This document shows positions 57,187 to 64,000 of a stretch of 64,000 nt of DNA, piece after piece. Within the stretch, counting starts at the first letter, position 1; each line of letters opens with the position of its first letter. Below the pieces are notes generated by a model that saw nothing but the letters and a program-made list of their open reading frames with translations, made no database searches and had not been told where the DNA came from. The stretch is taken from positions 62,001-126,000 of the forward strand of contig NW_025919560.1 in NCBI RefSeq assembly GCF_907164915.1, written 5' to 3'. A program made the translations under genes and the position numbers. The stretch comes from Impatiens glandulifera (lineage: Eukaryota; Streptophyta; Magnoliopsida; Ericales; Balsaminaceae).

Positions 57187-59145
57187 GTTACATAATTACA
57201 CAATCATGACATGATAATTAATAGAAAAAACTAATTATTAGGTGAATATGAGAATAATATTATGTAATTTAATTAGCTAATTATCCAAAAACAAATTTAG
57301 CTAATGTGTTTTTGACAAAATTAAAATGATGTGCGATAACATAATCAAATCGGCTAAGGAGCCCCTTCTATCTCCATATTCCTTTAAAAATGGAGTAGAA
57401 CACTTAGTACATTGACTCACTTAAGTGATGCATGTTTCATCAAAACATAGTACCGGTTTAGCTAAGAACGACCTATCTAAATCGAAAAGATTTGGCCTAA
57501 ATTGTAAAGACATTAAACATAATTACCGTATAGTAAAATTAACACATGCTCGAGATCTTAAAACATATGATTTCATTATAGTTCATAAGTGTTGCATATT
57601 GTGCAACTTCATTATTTTTCTGTAAAATGTTACCTAATGTTACCTGATAAGATAATTTAACATGAAATCCACAAATCATACATTAAATGTGATAAAGATG
57701 AATCTATATATGCTCACAACATTTGTGGTACGAGATAACTCAACGATTATAGATTATAAGTAATGATTTAACAATTATACTCTTAAGATCTAAACTATAC
57801 TATCGTGTTCTTGTTAAAATTTATATAGTTCAAAATAAGCATCATCATGATCAAATTAACCCAGACTAATATGTCGTTGTCATCACATCTCAAGCAATGT
57901 GAAAAAATAGTAGGAATATAAAGTTGAGTAGCTAATTGTAATAGATTGGATTTCTTTAGTAATCTTCTAAAAAGATGTGTACGCATTAAATCCACGAATC
58001 ATACCTTAAATATTAAAAAAAATGCATCTATATTAATTTAAGTGTTCACAATATTTATAAATACGTAATGTACTTTCGGTACGAGTTAACTCAAAGAGAT
58101 ACTCTAATCCACCTCCATTGTCTGATGTATGGTAAACGGTGATCGATGAGTAATGATTTCTCATGACGGTTATACTCTTAAGATCTAAATTATAGTACAA
58201 GTCCTTGTTAAAATTAATATAGTTGAAAATAAATAAATGTTTGATTGATCTCCCTATACATGCATTTATTCTTCATATATAACATATTTCTTATTCATTA
58301 AAAAAATTAGTCGTGTAAATTAAAAAAATTAAGGATTATATGTGCCAGCACGGTGTAGCACGAGAGAAACCAACAAAATAATAATAATAATAAATAGTTA
58401 TATAACTAAACAATCATGACATGATAATTTAGAAGAAAAAAACAATTATTAGATGAAAATGAGAATATTATTGTGTAATTTAATTAGCTAATTATCAAGA
58501 AAAAAATCTTAAAAATGTGTTTTTGACCAAATTAAAATCATGTGCCATAACATAATCATATTCAAAAATATAACTTATTTTTTAATCATCAAAATAAATT
58601 AGTGGAAATTAAGAAAATGAAGAATTACATGTGCCAGTACAATGTAGCACGAGAGGAGTATAATCATTATGATCAAATTAACCGAGGACTATTGTGTCGT
58701 TGTCATATCTTCTCAAGCAATGTGAAAAAATAGTAGGAATAGTAAGTTGAGTAGCTAATTACTATAGACTGAGTTTCTTTAGTAATCTTCGAAAAGATGT
58801 GTACGGATTAAATCTACAAATCATACCTTAAATGTGAAAAAATATGAATCTATATGAATTTAATTGCTCACAGCATTTATAATTACGTCTAATGTATGGT
58901 AAACGGTGATTGAAGGGTAATGGTTTTTCTTTGACGGTTATACTTTTCAGATCTAAACTATACTACAAGTCCTTGTTAAAATTAATATAGTTCAAACTAA
59001 ATAAATGTTAATTGATCTCTCTATGCATGCATTTATTCTTCATATATAACATATTTTTATTCTTCAAAACAAATTAGTCGTGCAATTTAAGAAACTGAAA
59101 TATTACAAGTGCCAGCACGGTGTAGCACGAGGGAGAGACCAACAA

Positions 59146-59180
<35 letters not shown>

Positions 59181-61088
59181 GTTACATAATTACACAATCA
59201 TGACATGATAATTAATAGAAAAAAACTAATTATTAGGTAAATATGAGAATAATATTTTGTAATTTAATTAGCTAATTATCTAAAAACAAATATAGCAAAT
59301 ATGTTTTTGACAAAATTAAAATGATGTGCCATAATATAATCAAATTCAAACAAGTCGGTTAAATAGTAACCGAAGGAGTCCCTATTATCTCCATATTCCT
59401 TTGAAATTGGCGTAGAACACTTAGTACATTACTCACATAAGTGATGCATGTTTCATCAAAACATAGTACCGGTTTAGCTAAGGACGACCTATCTAAATCG
59501 AAAATGTTAAGCCTAAATTGTATATATATTAATCAAAATTACTATAGAGTAAAATTAACACATGCTCGAGATCTTAAAACATATGATTTCATTATAGTTC
59601 ATAAGTGTTGTATATTGTGCAACTTCATTATTTTTCTGTAAAATGTTACCTAATGGTAACTGATAGGATAATTTAGCACGAAATCCACAAATCATACATT
59701 AAATGTGAAAAAGATGCATCTATATATATATATGCTCACAACATTTATGGTAAGAGATAACTCAAAGATTCTAAGTAATGATTTAACAATTATATACTAC
59801 GAGTTCTTGTTAAAATTTATATTGTTAAAAATAAATAAATGTTTAATGGATCTCTATGCATGCATTTATGTTTCATATATAACTTATTTCTTAATCATCA
59901 AAACAAATTAGTTGTGCAAATTAAGAAAATGAAGAATTGCATGTGTCAGCACGATGTGGCACGAGAGGAGTATACACAACATATGCATCATCATGATCCA
60001 ATTAACCCAGACTAGTGTGTCGTTGTCATCTCATCTCAAGCAATGTGAAAAAATAGTAGGAATATTAAGTTGAGTAGCTAATTGAATAGATTGGGTTTCT
60101 TTAGTAATCTTCTGAAAAGATGTGTACGCATTAAATAAATGTTTAATTGATCTCTCTATACATGCATTTATTCTTCATATATAACATATTTCTTATTCAT
60201 TAAAAAAATTAGTCGTGCAAATTAAGAAACTAAAGGATTATATGTGTCAGCACGGTGTAGCACGGGAGACACCAACAAAATAATAATAATACTAATAAAT
60301 AGTTACATAATTAAACAATCATGACATGATAATTTAGAAGAAAAAAACAATTATTCGATGAAAATGAGAATAATATTGTGTAATTTAATTAGTTAATTAT
60401 CAAGAAAAAAATCTTGAAAATGTATTTTTGACCAAATTAAAATCATGTGCCATAACATAATCATATTCAAACAAGTCGGTTAAATAGTAACTGAAGAAGC
60501 CCCTTCTATGTTTCATATATAACTTATTTTTTAGTCATCAAAATAAATTTGTGCAAATTAAGAAAGTGAAGGATTACATGTGCCAGCATGATGTAGCACG
60601 AGAGGAGTATAATAATTATGATCAAATTAACCCAAGACTAGTGTGTCGTTGTCATATCTTCTCAAGCAATGTGAAAAATAATAGGAATAGTAAGTTGAGT
60701 AGCTAATTATAATAGACTGGGTTTGTTTAGTAATCCTCCGAAAAGATGTGTACGCATTAAATCTACAAATCATACCTTAAATGTGAAAAAAGATGAATCT
60801 ATATGAATTTAATTGCTTACAGCATTTATAAATACGTCTAATGTAGGGTAAACGGTGATAGATGGGTAATGGTTTTTCTTTGACGGTTATACACTTAAGA
60901 TCTAAACTATAGTACAAGTCCTTGTTAAAATTAATATAATTCAAACTAAATAAATCTTAATTGATCTCTCTATGCATGCATTTATTCTTCACATATAACA
61001 TATTTTTATTCATCAAAACAAATTAGTCGTAAAACTGAAAGATTACCTGTGCCAGCATGGAGGAGTAGCACGAGGGAGAGAGCAACAA

Positions 61089-61129
<41 letters not shown>

Positions 61130-63424
61130 CTAACATAATTACACAATCATGACATGATAGTTAATAGAAAAAACTAATTATTAGGTGAATATGAGAATAA
61201 TATTATGTAATTTAATTATCTAATTATCCAAAAAAAAATCTAGCAAATGTGTTTTTGACAAAATTAAAATGATGTGTCATAACATAATCAAATTCAAACA
61301 AATCGGTTAAATAGTAATCGAAGGAGCCCCTTCTATCTCCATATTCCTTTGAAAATGGACTAGAACACTTAGTACATTGACTCGCTTAAGTGATGCATGT
61401 TTCATCAAAACATAGTACCGGATTAGCTAATGACGACCTATCTAAATCGAAAAGGTTAGGCCTAAATTGTAAATACATTAATCATAATTACTATATAGTA
61501 AAATTAAAATATGCTCGAGATCTTAAAATATATGATTTCATTATAGTTGATAAATGTTGCATATTGTGCAACTTCATTATTTTTCTGTAAAATGTTACCT
61601 GATAAGATAATTTAGCATGAAATCCACAAATCATACATTAAATGTGAAAAAGATGCATCTATATATGCTCACAACATTTATGGTACGAGATAACTCAAAG
61701 ATTCTAAGTAATGATTTAACAATTATACTCTTAAGATCTAAACTATATTACAAGTTCTTGTTAAAATTTATATAGTTAAAAATAAATAAATGTTTCATAT
61801 ATAACTTATTTCTTAATCATCAAAACAAATTAGTTATGCAAATTAAGAAAATGAAGAATTACATGTGTTAGCACGATGTGGCACGAGAGGAGTATACACA
61901 ATATATGCATCATCATGATCAAATTAACCCAGACTAGTGTGTCGTTGTCATCTCATCTCAATCAATGTGAAAAAATAGTAGAAATATTAAGTTGAATAGC
62001 TAATTGTAATAGATTGGGTTTCTTTAGGAATCTTCTGAAAAGATGTGTACGCATTAAATCCACGAAATCATACCTTAAATGTTTAATTAATCTCTCTTAC
62101 ATGCATTTATTCTTCATATATAACATATTTTTTATTCATTAAAAAAATTAGTCGTGCAAATTAAGAAAGTGAAGATTTACATGTGTCAGCACGGTGTAGC
62201 ACGAGAGACCAACAAAATAATAATAATAATAATAATAATTAGTTACATAATTAAACAATCATGAGATGATAATTTAGAAGAAAAAACCCTTATTAAATGA
62301 AAATAATAATAATATTGTGTAATTTAATTAGCTAATTATCCAAAAAAATATATTGAAAAAATGTTTTTGACCAAATTAAAATCATGTGCCATAACATAAT
62401 CATATTCAAATAAGTTGGTTAAATAGTAACTGGAGGAGCCCCTTCTATGTTTCATATATAACTTATTTTTTAATCATCAAAATAAATTAGTTGTGCAAAT
62501 TAAGAAAGTGAAGGATTACATGTGACAGCACGATGTAGCACGAGAGGAATATACACAACATATGCATCGTCATGATCAAATTAACCTATGACTAGTGTGT
62601 CGTTGTCAGCTCTTCTCAAAAATTGTGAAAATTAGTCGGAATAGTAAGTTGAGTAGCTAATTGTAATAGATTGGATTTTTTAGTAATCTTTCAAAAGATG
62701 TGTACGCAATAAATCCACAAATCATACCTTAAATAAAAAAGATCATCTATATGAATTTAAGTGCTCACAACATTTATAAATACATCATTTACTTTCGTAC
62801 GAGATAACTCAAAGAGGTACCCTAGTCCACCTCCATTATCTGATGTATGGTAAACGGTGATTGATGGGTAATGATTTTTCTTTGAGGGTTATAATCTTAA
62901 GATCTAAACTATAGTACAAGTTCTTGTTAAAATTAATAGAGTTCAAAATAAATAAATTTTAATTGATCTATAAATGCATTTATTCTTCATATATAACATA
63001 TTTCTTTTCATCAAAACAAATTAGTCGTGCAAATTAAGAAAGTGAAGGATTACATGTATCAGCACGGTGTAGCACAAGGGAGAGACCAACAAAATAATAA
63101 TAATAATAATAATAATAAATAGTTACATGATTAAACAATCGTGACATAATTATTTAGAAAAAAAATTATTAGGTGAAAATGAGTATAATTTTATGTAATT
63201 TAATTAGTTAATTTTCTAGAAAAAATCTTGAAAGAGTGTTTTTGACCAAATTAAAATCATGTGCCATAACATAATCATATTCAAATAAGTCGGTTAAATA
63301 GTAACTGAAGGAGCCCCTTCTATGTTTCATATGTAACTTACTTTTTAATCATCAAACAAAATTAGTTGTGCAAATTAAGAAAGTGAAGTATTACATGTGT
63401 CAACACTATGTAGCACGAGAGGAG

Positions 63425-63753
63425 TGTTGGAAAAAACCCTGACAGAAACACAAAAGAAAAAAACAAACTGAAAGAACAATAACAGAAATTGATAACGGAG
63501 TTCGGCCAAAATGTTGTCTACGTCTCCGAACACTAAGGCTATCAATTAATAAGGAAGAAGAGATACAAATATTGGATGCAATAAACCAAAGAGGGGAGAG
63601 TTTCTTTTATAGACTAAGAAACTTCCCCAACTCCCATCATCTTCCGATTTGGGATTTATGCTAATTGTGAATATACTTTCTTATATATACTAAAAAACTT
63701 CTTTCACTCCCATTATCTTCCGATGTGGGATTCTAATTGTGCCAAAAACAACA
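63425..63753 (-). mobile_element. Solo LTR of the left-edge copia family
   Basis: 329 bp from TGTTGGAAAAAACC to AACA, flanked by the perfect 5-bp duplication AGGAG (63420-63424, 63754-63758), with satellite sequence on both sides and no internal region. It matches the LTR at 1870-2197 in the same orientation, and its position in the satellite unit is the same. It was probably left by recombination between the two LTRs of a full element. Confidence 0.96.
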
Positions 63754-64000
63754 AGGAGTATACACAATATATGCATCAACATGATCAAATTAACCTAGGA
63801 CTAGTGTGTCGTTGTCATCTCTTCTCAAACAATGTGAAAAAATAGTTGGAATAGTAAGTTGAGTAGCTAATTGTAATAGATTGGATTTCTTTAGTAATCC
63901 TTCAAAAAGATGTGTATGCATTAAATCCACAAATAATACCTTAAATATGAAAAAAAAAAATACATCTATATGAATTTAAGTGCTCACAACATTTATATAT
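63754..64000 (+). repeat. Satellite array continuing to the window edge
   Basis: Nearly identical to 2198-2445 (about three substitutions plus an A-run length difference by eye), much closer than to neighbouring units of its own array. The array continues beyond the window. Confidence 0.93.

Larger units (their letters stand above)
51705..63419 (+). repeat. Higher-order satellite array, right block
   Basis: Each higher-order unit has three related sub-blocks: one with the short core ORF (B), one with GATGTATGGTAAACGGTGATC..GATGAGTAATG (A1), and one with TAATGTATGGTAAACG..GGGTAATGG (A2). Core starts at about 53217, 55322, 57425, 59441 and 61390 give periods of 2105, 2103, 2016 and 1949 bp. 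The shorter units are explained partly by internal losses, for example at about 58565 (the GTCGGTTAAATAGTAACTG part) and 60135 (most of A1). (AAT)n runs follow A1 and A2 at fixed positions (52125, 52950, 54196, 55040, 56329, 57147, 58377, 59145, 60282, 61088, 62216, 63094) with variable length. The array continues past the solo LTR to the window end. Confidence 0.95.

Overview
The window looks like repeat-rich, strongly AT-rich nuclear DNA of a flowering plant, probably a eudicot. The protein fragments that can be recognised are plant genes: an exportin-T/PAUSED-like protein, an ASG1-like protein, a UBC2/RAD6-type E2 enzyme and an ERD6-like sugar transporter. The rest is Ty1/copia LTR retrotransposons with the tRNA-Met primer site, hAT-, Mutator- and CACTA-like DNA elements, satellite arrays and (TA)n/(AAT)n microsatellites. 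No species can be named. No large host gene is intact; the best candidate for a real host gene is a small secreted His-rich peptide at 35241-35600 (minus).

Layout. 1-2197: decayed copia element on the minus strand, with its LTR at 1870-2197. 2198-5350: satellite array ending in a relic of the His-rich peptide gene (5465-5665). 5690-8545: AT-rich DNA with dispersed repeats. 8546-12099: a 3.55-kb element with long terminal inverted repeats and an 8-bp target duplication; it carries intron-containing fragments of three unrelated host genes (Pack-MULE-like). 12720-15552 and 26648-28497: the two arms of a large inverted duplication holding ERD6-like transporter exons and a peptide-gene exon; the left arm was later hit by a 900-bp foldback MITE (13457-14356). 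18069-18357: hAT-type element. 19131-20185: 309-bp tandem repeats with tRNA-like boxes. 23410-23667 and 25795-26165: a pair of cysteine-rich secreted peptide genes or relics. 29100-29715: 49-bp minisatellite beside an LTR-like block (29716-30591). 34920-35667: the His-rich peptide gene. 38578-38663: an isolated signal-peptide exon. 39270-39735: copia reverse-transcriptase relic. 39798-40958: inverted satellite block. 42826-43405: CACTA-like and hAT-like ends. 43860-48396: complete, very young copia element with defects in gag and integrase. 49355-49610: third peptide-gene relic. 51705-64000: higher-order satellite array (about 2.0-2.1 kb units) interrupted by a solo LTR at 63425-63753.

How the parts relate. 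Two stories link the window. First, the satellite core, the 3' part of the His-rich peptide gene family and the ends of the inverted duplication share sequence, so the satellite may have been seeded from the downstream region of that gene family. Second, the copia element at the left edge and the solo LTR at the right edge sit at the same position of the satellite unit with the same 5-bp target duplication, so one insertion appears to have been copied along with the array and then reduced to a solo LTR in one copy.
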